DNA of 64,000 bases from Gemmatirosa kalamazoonensis (GTDB lineage: Bacteria > Gemmatimonadota > Gemmatimonadetes > Gemmatimonadales > Gemmatimonadaceae): positions 682,001 to 746,000 of the forward strand of contig NZ_CP007130.1 of the NCBI RefSeq assembly GCF_000522985.1, in the 5' to 3' direction. Positions 45,366 through 54,831 of this stretch are shown in pieces. The first letter of the stretch is position 1. Each line of letters opens with the position of its first letter. The position numbers were made by a program, and so were the translations under genes. Below the pieces are notes generated by a model that worked only from the letters and a program-made list of their open reading frames with translations, had not been told where the DNA came from and made no database searches.

Positions 45366-45754
45366 CAGTCGCCCGTGGGCACGATCGCCGCGGTCTCCAC
45401 CATGAGGATCACCGCGCGCTCCGGCGCGCGCGTGCGATGGACGACGCCGCGCGGCACCACGACGCCCTCGCCCGGCCCGAGCTCCACGACGCGACCGGGC
45501 TCGCCCGCCGGCGACGGCTCGAGGTCGACGAGAAACCGTCCCTCGAGCGTGAAGAAGAACTCGTCGTCGGCGTCGTGCTTGTGCCAGTGATACGCGCCCT
45601 GCATGACGCCGAGTCGCACCACCGAGTCGTTCACCCGGCAGAGTGTCTGGTTGTACCACGGGTGCGTCACCGACGCGACGAGCGGCGCGAGCTCGATCTT
45701 CTGCAGCGCGGGGAACAGCACGTTCAGCCGCGTGTCGTACGGGAATTCGGTCAT
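45365..45754 (-). CDS. Cupin-domain protein
   Basis: 129 residues, single cupin: motif 1 HWHKHDADDEFFFTLEGRF (His-x-His and Glu ligands) and motif 2 PRGVVHRTRAPE with a His. Possibly a metal-dependent isomerase, dioxygenase or ligand-binding subunit. It sits between the acyl-CoA dehydrogenase and kinase genes and is translationally coupled to the kinase, so it may act in the same acyl pathway. Confidence 0.88.
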   Translation of the reverse strand: MTEFPYDTRLNVLFPALQKIELAPLVASVTHPWYNQTLCRVNDSVVRLGVMQGAYHWHKHDADDEFFFTLEGRFLVDLEPSPAGEPGRVVELGPGEGVVVPRGVVHRTRAPERAVILMVETAAIVPTGD

Positions 45755-45785
45755 CGGACGCGGGGCGGGTGGAATGGGGACGGGC

Positions 45786-46985
45786 TCAGATCGCGACGTC
45801 GACGCCGTACGCCTTCAGCATGTGTCGCGCGACCACCGACTTGTGCACCTCGTCGGGCCCGTCGTAGATCCGCGCCGCGCGCTCGTGCCGGTAGATCCAC
45901 GACAGGATCGTGTCGTCGGTGACGCCGAGCGCGCCGCACACCTGCACGGCGCGGTCGACGACGCGCTGCAGCGTGCCGGCGACGTAGAACTTGATGAGCG
46001 ACACGTCCACGCGCGCGGCGTGCGCGCCCGCGTCGTCGATCTTCCGCGCGGCGTCGAGCACCATGAGCCGCGACGCGTGGATCTCGGCCCGCGACTCGGC
46101 GAGCCAGTGCTGCACGGCCTGCTGCGCGCCTAACGGTCGACCGGGTGCCAGCTCGCGCGACGCCGCGCGGCGGCACATCACGTCGAGCGCCCGCTCGGCC
46201 AGGCCGATCCACCGCATGCAGTGATGGATGCGCCCGGGGCCGAGCCGCTCCTGCGCGAGCACGAACCCCGCGCCCTCGGCGCCGATGCGGTTCGCGCGCG
46301 GCACGCGCACGTCCACGTACTCGATCTCCGCGTGGCTGAACCAACCCCGGCCCGTCTCGCCCATCACCGGGATGGTGCGCACGATGCGCACGCCCGGCGT
46401 GTCGAGCGGCACCAGGATCTGGCTCGCGCGCGCGTGCGGGCTCGGCACGTCGGGGTTCGTCACGGCCATGACGACGGCGAACGCGGCGCCGTCCGCGCTC
46501 GACGTGAACCACTTGTGCCCCGCGATGACGTAGTCGTCGCCGTCGACGCGCGCGGTCGTGTCGAGGTGCACGGGGTTGGAGCCCGCGCGCTCCGGCTCGG
46601 TCATCGAGAAGCACGACCGCACCTCGCCGCGCACGAGCGGCGCGAGGAAGCGCGCCTTCTGCGCCGCGCTGCCGTGGCGGTGCAGCAGCTCCATGTTGCC
46701 GACGTCGGGCGCCTGGCAGTTGAACGCGTAGTGGCCGAGCGGGCTCCAGCCGAGCACCTCGCTCAGCCGACCGAAGTCGGCGAGCGACAGGCCGAGCCCA
46801 CCTTCGCCGCGCGGCATGTGCGGCGCGAGGAGCCCGAGCGCCTTCACGTGGTCGCGCGCGGAGGCGAGCGCGGGGAGCAGGCGGTCGTAGTCCTGCGCGA
46901 GCAGCAGCGGCTCGAGCGGCACGAGCGCGTCGCGGACGAACGCCTGTGCCGAGCGGAGCGTCTGGTCGAGCGGCGGGTCGGTCAC
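45786..46985 (-). CDS. Acyl-CoA dehydrogenase
   Basis: 399 residues from a GTG start. FAD-binding acyl-CoA dehydrogenase: helical N-terminus, CFSMTEPERAGSNPVHLDT (flavin loop), AGHKWFTSSADGA, and C-terminal VQVCGALGVTDDTILSWIYRHERAARIYDGPDEVH with the conserved IYDG. Signatures match ACAD10/11-like members. Together with the kinase two genes on, it suggests removal of a hydroxyl by phosphorylation followed by elimination. Divergent from the MFS gene by about 30 bases. Confidence 0.92.
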   Translation of the reverse strand: MTDPPLDQTLRSAQAFVRDALVPLEPLLLAQDYDRLLPALASARDHVKALGLLAPHMPRGEGGLGLSLADFGRLSEVLGWSPLGHYAFNCQAPDVGNMELLHRHGSAAQKARFLAPLVRGEVRSCFSMTEPERAGSNPVHLDTTARVDGDDYVIAGHKWFTSSADGAAFAVVMAVTNPDVPSPHARASQILVPLDTPGVRIVRTIPVMGETGRGWFSHAEIEYVDVRVPRANRIGAEGAGFVLAQERLGPGRIHHCMRWIGLAERALDVMCRRAASRELAPGRPLGAQQAVQHWLAESRAEIHASRLMVLDAARKIDDAGAHAARVDVSLIKFYVAGTLQRVVDRAVQVCGALGVTDDTILSWIYRHERAARIYDGPDEVHKSVVARHMLKAYGVDVAI

Positions 46986-47015
46986 GGTACGGTTTCTGAG
47001 TGGTGCCGGTAATCT

Positions 47016-48266
47016 GTGACCAGTACCGCCGCGCAACAGACGCCCGAGCGCCGCTCCTCGCTGCGCGCGCTCCGCCACCGCGACTTCGCGCTCTACTTCA
47101 CCGGCAACGTCCTCTCGAACTGCGGCACGTGGTTCCAGAACGTGGCGCTGTCGCTGCTCGTCTACCGGCTCACGCGGTCGTCGTTCTGGGTGGGCGCGGT
47201 GAACTTCGCGCAGTTCGCCGGCGTGCTGCTGCTCGCGCCGTGGGCGGGCGCAGCGGCGGACCGTGGCGATCGCCGGCGGCTCATCGTCGCCACGCAGGTC
47301 GTCGCCACGCTCACGAGCGGCGCGCTCGCCGCGGCGGTGGCGCTCGGCGCGGGCACGCTGCCGGTGGTGCTGTCGCTCGCGCTCGTGCTGGGTCTCACGA
47401 CCGCGTTCGCCACGCCGGCGATGCAGGCGATCCTTCCCGCGCTCGTGCCGCGCGACGATCTCCCGGCGGCGGTCGCGATGAACTCGGTGACGTTCAACCT
47501 CGCGCGCGCGGTGGGGCCCGTGGCGGGCGCGTTCGTCGTCGCGCGGCTCGGCCTGGCGTGGGCGATCGGGCTCAACGCGTTCTCGTACCTCTTCTTCGCC
47601 GGCGCGATGCTCGTCGCGCACCCCGCGGCGCAGACGACGCGGGCCGGCGGACGCGCGCGGCTCCGCGACAGCATGCGCATGGTGCTGGCGGAGCGGCATC
47701 TCTTCATCCTGCTGCTCGTCGTCGCCGCGGTGTCGCTGTCGATGGACCCGGTGAACACGGTGGCGCCGGCGTTCGCGACGCGCGTGTACGGGCGCCCGGA
47801 CACGTTCGTCGGGATCCTCATCGGCGCGTTCGGCGTCGGCGCGGTGACGGCGTCGGTCATCCCGTCCGGCGAGGGACGTCGACCCGCACGGACGATCGCG
47901 ATCATGCTCGCGCTGTTCGCCGCCGGCATGATCGGCTTCGCGCTCTCGCCCGCGCTCGAGGCGGGGCTCGTCGCGCTCGCCGTGGCCGGCTTCGGCTATC
48001 TGTCGAGCCAGACGCGCGTCACGACGCTGCTGCAGCTCGAGGTGAGCGACGCCGAGCGCGGTCGCGTGATGGCGCTGTGGAGCGTCGCGTTCCTCGGCAC
48101 GCGCCCGCTCGCGAGCCTCGTCGACGGCGGCCTGGCGACCGTGCTCGGGCCGCGCGCGGCGACGCTGCTCATGGCCATGCCGATCGTCGTCGCGTCGGCC
48201 GCGATGCTCATGGGCCCGGGGCGGACCGTCGGCGAGGCGCTCGAGCGGTCACGCGTCAGGCGTTAG
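47016..48266 (+). CDS. MFS transporter, enterobactin-exporter-like (EntS/DUF894 type)
   Basis: 416 residues, about 12 hydrophobic segments. N-terminal LRALRHRDFALYFTGNVLSNCGTWFQNVALSLLVY and loop PWAGAAADRGDRRRL are typical of the EntS-like drug or siderophore exporter group. GTG start. The stop (TAG) is inside a GTTAGGC word. No siderophore genes are nearby, so the substrate is unknown. Confidence 0.92.
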   Translation: MTSTAAQQTPERRSSLRALRHRDFALYFTGNVLSNCGTWFQNVALSLLVYRLTRSSFWVGAVNFAQFAGVLLLAPWAGAAADRGDRRRLIVATQVVATLTSGALAAAVALGAGTLPVVLSLALVLGLTTAFATPAMQAILPALVPRDDLPAAVAMNSVTFNLARAVGPVAGAFVVARLGLAWAIGLNAFSYLFFAGAMLVAHPAAQTTRAGGRARLRDSMRMVLAERHLFILLLVVAAVSLSMDPVNTVAPAFATRVYGRPDTFVGILIGAFGVGAVTASVIPSGEGRRPARTIAIMLALFAAGMIGFALSPALEAGLVALAVAGFGYLSSQTRVTTLLQLEVSDAERGRVMALWSVAFLGTRPLASLVDGGLATVLGPRAATLLMAMPIVVASAAMLMGPGRTVGEALERSRVRR

Positions 48267-48273
48267 GCACGTG

Positions 48274-48355
48274 CGTCTCACGCGGAGCCGCGGAGAACGC
48301 GGAGCCAACCCATTCATTTGGTCTTCTCGGCGTTCTCCGCGGCTCCGCGTGAGAC
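48274..48355. repeat. Palindromic repeat element (cgcggag type)
   Basis: Left arm gtctcacgcggagccgcgga and its mirror tccgcggctccgcgtgagac (48336-48355), with a spacer around cattcatttgg. It lies between convergent genes, and part of the right arm encodes the C-terminus of the ATP-grasp protein. Confidence 0.88.
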
Positions 48356-49219
48356 GACACGAGCGATGCCATCCGCCAGCAGCTCCGCCGCGTCCGCTCG
48401 CATCTCCAGGAAGAGGTGCGGCTCCACGAGCTCCAGCTCCATGAGTCGGAAAGCGCCGTCGTCGACGACGCCGTCCACGCGGGCGTAGAGACAGTCCGCC
48501 GCGTACCGCGCCACGATCGACGCCGCCTGCGCGATCACCGACGCGGCCGGCTCCGCTCTCACCGACGAGCCGCCGTGCTCCTGCTGCACGCGGAAGTCGC
48601 CGGCACGCGGCCGCTTCAGCGCGGCGTGGCTGTACGCGCCGCCGAGGAAGACGAGCGACCATTCCCCCTCGCCGACGACGGCGCGCACGAACGGCTGCAC
48701 GAGCGCCGGCCCCGCGGCGAGCGTGGCGCGGAACTCCGACTCGTGCGCGAGCGCGTCGCGCGCCGACACGCGCCACGTGCGGAACGCGGACGCCGAGACG
48801 GCGGGCTTCACGACGGCGTCGGCCCATCCGCTCGACGCGAGCAGCTCGGCGAGCGACTCGCGCGTCGACCCGTCGGCCCACCGCGTCGGCACCGTCGGCA
48901 CGCCGTCGCGGGCGAGATCGCGCAGGTAACGCTTGTCGGCGTTCCAGCGCAGCACGCGCGGTGGGTTCCACAGCGGCACGCCGGCGCCCTCGAGTCGGTC
49001 GATCCATCGCGCGAACGCGTCGGCGCGCAGGTGGTAGTCCCAGCACGAGCGCACGACCACGGCGCCGTAGTCCGTCCACCGGACCGTGGGGTCGTCCCAC
49101 ACCACCGGCTCGGCGCGGACGTCCCGCCGCGCGAGCGGGGCGAGCAGCAGCCGGTCGTCGGGGGCGAGCTCAGGGTACGCGGCGCTCGTCGCGAGCGCCA
49201 CGGTGTTAGGCGCCGTCAC
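48314..49219 (-). CDS. ATP-grasp-like protein
   Basis: 301 residues from a GTG that overlaps the MocR stop (GTGA). The RimK/glutathione-synthetase-like ATP-grasp pattern is visible: SCWDYHLRADAFARWIDRLE, VPLWNPPRVLRWNADKRYL, ADAVVKPAVSASAFRTW (ATP-binding Lys), GPALVQPFVRAVVGEGEWSLVFLGG, FRLMELELVEPHLF (metal-binding Glu). It probably ligates a small amine or amino acid. The last 11 residues come from the palindrome. Confidence 0.85.
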   Translation of the reverse strand: MTAPNTVALATSAAYPELAPDDRLLLAPLARRDVRAEPVVWDDPTVRWTDYGAVVVRSCWDYHLRADAFARWIDRLEGAGVPLWNPPRVLRWNADKRYLRDLARDGVPTVPTRWADGSTRESLAELLASSGWADAVVKPAVSASAFRTWRVSARDALAHESEFRATLAAGPALVQPFVRAVVGEGEWSLVFLGGAYSHAALKRPRAGDFRVQQEHGGSSVRAEPAASVIAQAASIVARYAADCLYARVDGVVDDGAFRLMELELVEPHLFLEMRADAAELLADGIARVVSRGAAENAEKTK

Positions 49220-50625
49220 AGCGTGGGCGCGCGGCGCGCGGGCTCGTGGGCGAGGATCGCGGCGAGCGCGCGCAGCGCCCGCTCGAGCGCGGCGCGGTCG
49301 GGCGCGCTGCCGAGCGCGAGGCGCACCGCGTTCGGCACCGGTGCGGGGCGCGCCGAGCCGTCGGGGCGCACGTACCAGTCGGCCGGCGTCACGCGGATGC
49401 CCTGCTGCTGCGCCTCCGCCACGAACCCGGCGACCGTCCACGTCGACGGCAGCCGCAGCCAGGCGTGGATCGACCCCGCCGGCGCCGAGACGTTAGGCGC
49501 GCCGAGCAGCGCCCGGGCGAGCGCGCCGCGCGCCGCCGCCTCGCGCGAGATGTCGGCCACCGCGCGCGCCGCCGTGCCGTCGGCGACCCACGACGCGGCG
49601 ACGGCGAGCGGCAGCGGTGAGAGCATGAGCACCGACGCGCGCACCGCGGCGTCGAGCCGCGCCGCGTCGTCGCGCGACGGCGCGAGCACGAACGCGGTGC
49701 GGAGCCCCGGCGCCACGCACTTCGACAGGCTGCCGACGTACGTCACGACGTCCGGGGCGAGCGCGGCGAGCGGCGTCGCCGCGTCCTGCAGCAGCGGGCC
49801 GCAGATGTCGTCCTCCACCACGCGCAGCCCGCGCCGGCGCGCGACGTCGACGATCGCCTGCCGACGCGCGAGCGACATGACCGCGGTCGTCGGGTTCTGC
49901 AGCGTCGGCACGCAGCACAACAGCGTCGCGCCGTGTCGCCGGCACGCGGCGTCGAGCGCGTCGGGCCGCAGTCCCTCCTCGTCCACCGGCACGCCGACGA
50001 GCCTCACGCCGGCCGACGCCGCGGAGCCCTCGAGCCCCGGGTAGCACAGCGCCTCGACGAGCACCGTGTCGCCCGGCCGCGCGAGCGTTGCGAGGAGCAG
50101 CGCGAGCGCGTGCTGCGCCCCGCCGGTGACCGCGACGCGCTCGGCCGACGCATCGATGCCGCGGCCGCGCAGCCACGCCACGCCCGCCTCGCGTGCCATG
50201 GCGTCGCCGCGGCGCGTACGGTAGGTGAGCATCTGCCGCACGACGTCGCCGTCGGCGCCGACGCTCTCGATCGTGGCGCGCAGCGCGCCGCCCATCCACG
50301 CGGGCACCGGCGGCGCGTTCACGCTGAGGTCGACGTCGCGCGTCTCCTCCGGCACCGCCGCGGTGGACGCGGCCGATCCGTTAGGCGCTCCGGCGACGAA
50401 CGTGCCGCTGCCGACGCGCGCGTCGAGCAGCCCACGGCGGCGCGCCTCGGCGTACGCGCGCGTCACCGTCGTGAAGTTCACGCCGAGCCGCTCGGCGAGG
50501 TCGCGCTGCGTGGGGAGCGCGTCGCCGGCGCCGAGGCGGCCGGCCTTGATGTCGGCCTCGAGCGCGTCGGCGATGGCCCGGTAGACGGGGCCGCCGCCGC
50601 GGGGGAGCCGCGGGTTCCAGCGCAT
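49216..50625 (-). CDS. MocR-type GntR regulator with PLP aminotransferase domain
   Basis: 469 residues. GntR winged HTH at the N-terminus (YRAIADALEADIKAGRLGAGDALPTQRDLAERLGVNFTTVTRAYAEARRRGLL) joined to an aspartate-aminotransferase-fold domain (GGAQHALALLLATLARPGD, VGSLSKCVAPGLR with the PLP lysine). PLP binding usually modulates DNA binding. It faces the GNAT gene across a short A/T-rich region with an 8-base inverted repeat and overlaps the ATP-grasp gene by 4 bases. Confidence 0.93.
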   Translation of the reverse strand: MRWNPRLPRGGGPVYRAIADALEADIKAGRLGAGDALPTQRDLAERLGVNFTTVTRAYAEARRRGLLDARVGSGTFVAGAPNGSAASTAAVPEETRDVDLSVNAPPVPAWMGGALRATIESVGADGDVVRQMLTYRTRRGDAMAREAGVAWLRGRGIDASAERVAVTGGAQHALALLLATLARPGDTVLVEALCYPGLEGSAASAGVRLVGVPVDEEGLRPDALDAACRRHGATLLCCVPTLQNPTTAVMSLARRQAIVDVARRRGLRVVEDDICGPLLQDAATPLAALAPDVVTYVGSLSKCVAPGLRTAFVLAPSRDDAARLDAAVRASVLMLSPLPLAVAASWVADGTAARAVADISREAAARGALARALLGAPNVSAPAGSIHAWLRLPSTWTVAGFVAEAQQQGIRVTPADWYVRPDGSARPAPVPNAVRLALGSAPDRAALERALRALAAILAHEPARRAPTL

Positions 50626-50714
50626 GTGACGGGTCGGTCGGAGCGGGTGCTTGCCGGTGGGGCCGGGTCGTTATATGATGCCAGACAATCGCCATTCAAT
50701 TGCAGCCAATCATA

Positions 50715-50734
50715 CATACAATCCGCATTGTATG
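50715..50734. promoter_or_regulatory. Inverted repeat in MocR/GNAT divergent promoter
   Basis: catacaat-ccgc-attgtatg is a perfect 8-base inverted repeat whose right end is the ATG of the GNAT gene. The surrounding 60 bases are A/T-rich. A natural operator for the divergent MocR regulator. Confidence 0.6.
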
Positions 50735-51241
50735 CAACAGGCTGATGCGGCTCGCGCGGCGTACGCGGCTGATGCGATCGAGGCGCGGCGCGTCGCGTAC
50801 CTCGTGTCGACCGACCCGGCGCGCCTCGACCTCGCGGCGGTGCACCGCTACCTCGCGCGCTCGTACTGGTCGCCGGGAATCCCGGAGGACGTCGTGCGGC
50901 GCGCCGCCGAGCACTCGCTGTGCTGCGGGCTGTATCACGACGATGCGGGCCAGGTCGGCTACGCGCGCGTCGTCACCGACCGCGCGACGTTCGGCTACCT
51001 CGCCGACGTCTACGTGCTCGAGGCGCACCGCGGCCACGGGCTCGGCGCGTGGCTCGTCGGCACGCTGCTCTCGCACCCCGATCTGCGCGGGCTGCGGCGC
51101 CTGTCGCTCATGACGCGCGACGCGCACGGGCTGTACGAGCGGTTCGGCTTCCGCAACGCGCCGGTGCCGTCTCGGTTCATGGAGCGCGTCGTCGCCCCGA
51201 CCGTGCTGTGGCCCGCGCCCGCCGCGGCGGGAGGAGGCTGA
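50732..51241 (+). CDS. GNAT-family N-acetyltransferase
   Basis: 169 residues from the ATG at the end of the inverted repeat. GNAT core: YWSPGIPEDVVRRAAEHSLC, GQVGYARVVTDRATFGYLADVYVLEAHRGHGLGAWLVGTLL (acetyl-CoA pyrophosphate loop), LYERFGFRNA. Probably regulated with the MocR gene and co-transcribed with the following AraC-family gene (2-base gap). An upstream start at 50651 would run through the operator and is less likely. Confidence 0.88.
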   Translation: MQQADAARAAYAADAIEARRVAYLVSTDPARLDLAAVHRYLARSYWSPGIPEDVVRRAAEHSLCCGLYHDDAGQVGYARVVTDRATFGYLADVYVLEAHRGHGLGAWLVGTLLSHPDLRGLRRLSLMTRDAHGLYERFGFRNAPVPSRFMERVVAPTVLWPAPAAAGGG

Positions 51242-51242
51242 C

Positions 51243-52127
51243 GTGCTCACGTCCGACCGCCTCGCGATGCCGCACGGACGGCTGCTGTTCCGCGGCGATC
51301 TCGTCACCGTGCGCGAGACGACCGTCGTCGAACGGTGCGCCACGCGCCACCAGGTCGTGTTCTCGCGCTCGCAGCCGCACGCGTGTGGGATTCAGCGCAT
51401 GCGACTCGGCCCGCCGTCGCCCGCGGTGGATCCGACGCGCGTGCTGCTGCTGAACGCCGGCGACGCACCCCGGCGCGCGGATCACGCGACCGGCCACGTC
51501 GTGATCGGCCTCGCCCCGGGAGCGTTCGGCGGCGAGCGCGCCGCGCGGCCGTTCGCGCACGCCCAGGCGACGGTCGGCCCGCGCGTGCTCCTCGCGCTGC
51601 ACGTGCTGCGCGCCGCGCTCGCGCGCCCGCTCGCCGACGTGCACGCGCCGGCGGTGGACGACGCCGCGCTGGCGCTCGTGGCGCAGGTGCTCGCCGTACC
51701 CGCGCACCGCGCCGCGCCCCCGGTGCCTAACGACGCCGCCGCGCTCGGCCGGCTGCGCCGCCGGCGCGACCTCGTGACGACGGCGCGCGACACGCTCGCC
51801 CGCGCCCCGGGCCGCGCACACCATCTCGCGGACGTCGCCGCGGCGCTCGACATCTCGCCGTCGCATCTCGCGCACGTGTTCACCGCGGAGGTCGGGATGC
51901 CGCTGCACCGCTACCTGCTGCACCTGCGGCTCGCCGTCGCGCTCGAGCGGCTGGCCGACGGCGAGCCGCAGCTCAGCGCCGTCGCGCTCGACCTCGGCTT
52001 CGCCACGCACAGCCACTTCTCCGCCGCGTTCCGGCGCTGGTGCGGCGTGACGCCCGCGGCGGCGCGCGCCATGCTCGCCACCGGACGGGCGCTCGCCGAC
52101 GTGATGCCGCGCCGCGCGGCATCGTGA
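51243..52127 (+). CDS. AraC-family transcriptional regulator
   Basis: 294 residues from a GTG. The N-terminal effector domain is followed by a C-terminal double HTH: HHLADVAAALDISPSHLAHVFTAEVGMPLHRYLLHLRLAVALERLADGEPQLSAVALDLGFATHSHFSAAFRRWCGVTP. It lies between the GNAT and threonine-dehydratase genes and may control the latter. Confidence 0.9.
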   Translation: MLTSDRLAMPHGRLLFRGDLVTVRETTVVERCATRHQVVFSRSQPHACGIQRMRLGPPSPAVDPTRVLLLNAGDAPRRADHATGHVVIGLAPGAFGGERAARPFAHAQATVGPRVLLALHVLRAALARPLADVHAPAVDDAALALVAQVLAVPAHRAAPPVPNDAAALGRLRRRRDLVTTARDTLARAPGRAHHLADVAAALDISPSHLAHVFTAEVGMPLHRYLLHLRLAVALERLADGEPQLSAVALDLGFATHSHFSAAFRRWCGVTPAAARAMLATGRALADVMPRRAAS

Positions 52128-52146
52128 GTTCCTCGGAGATCGGACG

Positions 52147-53133
52147 ATGACGACCGTGACGCTCGACGACGCGACGACGCTCCCGACCCTGCGCGAGCTG
52201 GAGGACGCCGCGTCGCTCGTGCACGCCGTGCTGCCGCCGACACCGCAGTACGCGTGGCCGCTGCTCGCCGCGCGCTGCGGCACCGAGGTCTGGGTGAAGC
52301 ACGAGAACCACACGCCGGTCGGCGCGTTCAAGGTGCGCGGCGGCATCGTCTACATGGACGCGCTGCGCCGCGCGCGGCCCGACGTCGTCGGCGTCGTCAC
52401 CGCGACGCGGGGCAACCACGGGCAGTCGGTGGGCCTCGCCGCGGCGCGCGCGGGGCTGCGCGCGGCGATCGTCGCGCCGCACGGCAACTCGGTGGAGAAG
52501 AACGCCGCGATGCGCGCGCTGGGCGTCGAGCTGCTCGAGCGCGGCCACGATTTCCAGGCCGCGTCGGAGGCCGCCGACGCGCTCGCCGACGAGCGCGGGT
52601 GGCACCGCGTGCCGTCGTTCCATCCGCTGCTCGTGCGCGGCGTGGGTACGTACGCGCTGGAGCTGTTCCGCGCCACGCCGCCGCTCGACGCGGTCTACGT
52701 GCCCATCGGGATGGGCTCCGGCGCGTGCGGCGTGATCGCGGCGCGCGACGCGCTCGGCCTGCGCACGAGCGTCATCGGCGTGACGTCGACCGCGGCGCCG
52801 GCGTTCGCGCGGTCGCTCGCCGCGGGCGCCGTCGTGTCGCACGAGTCGACGACGCGCATCGCGGACGGCGTGGCGTGCCGCACGGCGGATCCCACGGCGC
52901 TCGCCGTCGTGGCGCGCGGCGCCGAGCGCGTCGTCGAGGTCACCGACGACGAGGTGGAGGCGGCGATGCGTGCGCTGTTCGCCGACACGCACAACGTCGC
53001 CGAGGGCGCCGGCGCCGCGGCGCTCGCCGCGCTGCTGCAGGAGCGCGATCGCATGCGCGGCAGGCGCGTCGCCGTGATCCTCACCGGCGGCAACGTCGAC
53101 ACCGACGTGTTCGCGCGCGTGCTCGCCGCCTGA
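52147..53133 (+). CDS. PLP-dependent threonine/serine dehydratase (IlvA/TdcB-like)
   Basis: 328 residues, fold type II. PLP lysine K62 in GAFKVRGG; GNHGQSVGLAAARAG; glycine loop GMGSGACG. No C-terminal ACT regulatory domain, so a catabolic-type enzyme (TdcB-like) or a serine racemase-like relative. It deaminates threonine to 2-oxobutanoate or serine to pyruvate. Confidence 0.9.
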   Translation: MTTVTLDDATTLPTLRELEDAASLVHAVLPPTPQYAWPLLAARCGTEVWVKHENHTPVGAFKVRGGIVYMDALRRARPDVVGVVTATRGNHGQSVGLAAARAGLRAAIVAPHGNSVEKNAAMRALGVELLERGHDFQAASEAADALADERGWHRVPSFHPLLVRGVGTYALELFRATPPLDAVYVPIGMGSGACGVIAARDALGLRTSVIGVTSTAAPAFARSLAAGAVVSHESTTRIADGVACRTADPTALAVVARGAERVVEVTDDEVEAAMRALFADTHNVAEGAGAAALAALLQERDRMRGRRVAVILTGGNVDTDVFARVLAA

Positions 53134-53196
53134 CGCGCGCGTCTGGCGCCGTGCTCCGTGGGACGGCATGATGGACCGCCCCGATCGGAGGACTGC

Positions 53197-54831
53197 ATGC
53201 GCCGCTCGTCGATCGTCGCGCTCGCTCTCGCGCTCCTGCCCGCGCTCGCCGCCGCGCAGCACGACCACGGTGCGCCGCGGCTCGGCACGGTGTCGTTCCC
53301 GAACTCCGGCGTGCGCGCGGCGCAGACGCCGTTCCTGCGCGGCGTCGCGCTGCTCCACAGCTTCGAGTACGAGGACGCCGCGGCCGCGTTCCGCGAGGCG
53401 GAGCGCGCCGATCCGGGGCTGGCGATCGCGTACTGGCTCGAGTCGCTGACGTACTCGCCGATCCTCTGGCGCGAGGACGATCCCGACGCCGGCCGCCGCG
53501 CGGTCGCGCGCCTCGCGCCCACGCCGGCGGCGCGGCTCGCCAAGGCCGGCACCGCGCGCGAGCGCGCGTACGGCGCCGCGGTCGAGGCGTTCCTCGCCGA
53601 TACCACGCCGGCCGCGCGCGTCGTCGCGTTCGCCGACTCGATGCGCGCCGTCGCGGAGCGCTATCCCGACGACCTCGAGGCGTCGGCGTTCGCGTCGATC
53701 GGCGCGATGATGGCGCAGCAGGCGGGCGGTCTGCCACCCGCGCGACGGCGCGAGGAGACCGAGCGCGCGACGCGCTTCGCCGAGCGCGTGTTCGCCGCGA
53801 GCCCGAACCATCCGGGCGCCGCGCACTACCTGATCCACGTCGCCGACATGGACCAGTCGTACGCGCCGCGCGCGCTTCCCGCCGCGCGCGCGTACGACAA
53901 GATCGCCCCCGACGCGACGCACGCGCTGCACATGCCGTCGCACGTCTACCTGTCGTTAGGCATGTGGGACGACCTCGTGGCGTCGAACGAGCGCGCGTGG
54001 GCGTCGTCGCGCGCGTGGGTGCGCGCGCGCGGCCGCACCGGCGCGGACCTCAGCTTTCACGCGCTCACGTGGCTGCAGTACGGCTACCTGGAGCAGGGCC
54101 GCTGGCGCGCCGCGCGTGCGCTGCTCGACACGACGCGCGCCGTGCTCGCCGGCGCCGACCTCGCGGGCGCCGCGCACGTCGACGCGCGCTACGCGCCCGG
54201 CGCGCTCGCGTTCCTCTATGCGGCGGAGACGGGGCGGTGGGACGACGTCGCCATCGACGGCCCGACGACCGCGCCGACGGGGCCGTCGACCGCCGCGGGC
54301 CGGGAGGCGGGCTTCCTCGCCGCGTCGCGCTACGCGCATGCCGTCGCCGGCGCGATGCGCGGCGACACGACGGCGGTGATCGCGGTCGCGCGAACGCTCG
54401 GCGGCGTTCCCGACTCGGCGACGTGGACGACGCGGAGCCCGCTCGCCATGCTGAACGCGCTCACGCTCGACGCGCTCGCCGCCCGCGGGCGCGGCGACTC
54501 GGCGCTCGCGCTCGCGCGGCTGCGCGCCGCCGCGGCGTTCGAGGACCGCGTGCCCGTGATCGGACCGCCGTCGTACGTGTCCGCGCACGAGCTGCTGGGC
54601 GGCGCGCTGCTCGCGTCGAACGATCCGCGCGGCGCGGCCGTCGAGTACGAGCGCAGCCTCGCCCACCAGCCGAACCGCTCGCTCGCGCTGTTAGGCCTGG
54701 CGCGGGCGCGCGCCGCGTCGGGCGACCGCGCGGGCGCGGCGGACGCGTACCGCAAGCTGCTCGCGAACTGGGTGCGCGCGGACGCGGATCTGCCTGCACT
54801 GGCGGAGGTTCGAGCGGGCGCGCGCGATTGA
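53197..54831 (+). CDS. Secreted tetratricopeptide-repeat protein
   Basis: 544 residues. Signal peptide MRRSSIVALALALLPALAAAQ with ggagg at 53187 upstream. The mature part begins HDHG and has TPR-like helices throughout (FLRGVALLHSFEYEDAAAAFREAERADPG, HPGAAHYLIHVAD, LSLGMWDDLVASNERAW). The family has no assigned activity. The TGA stop is the left end of the following repeat. Confidence 0.85.
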   Translation: MRRSSIVALALALLPALAAAQHDHGAPRLGTVSFPNSGVRAAQTPFLRGVALLHSFEYEDAAAAFREAERADPGLAIAYWLESLTYSPILWREDDPDAGRRAVARLAPTPAARLAKAGTARERAYGAAVEAFLADTTPAARVVAFADSMRAVAERYPDDLEASAFASIGAMMAQQAGGLPPARRREETERATRFAERVFAASPNHPGAAHYLIHVADMDQSYAPRALPAARAYDKIAPDATHALHMPSHVYLSLGMWDDLVASNERAWASSRAWVRARGRTGADLSFHALTWLQYGYLEQGRWRAARALLDTTRAVLAGADLAGAAHVDARYAPGALAFLYAAETGRWDDVAIDGPTTAPTGPSTAAGREAGFLAASRYAHAVAGAMRGDTTAVIAVARTLGGVPDSATWTTRSPLAMLNALTLDALAARGRGDSALALARLRAAAAFEDRVPVIGPPSYVSAHELLGGALLASNDPRGAAVEYERSLAHQPNRSLALLGLARARAASGDRAGAADAYRKLLANWVRADADLPALAEVRAGARD

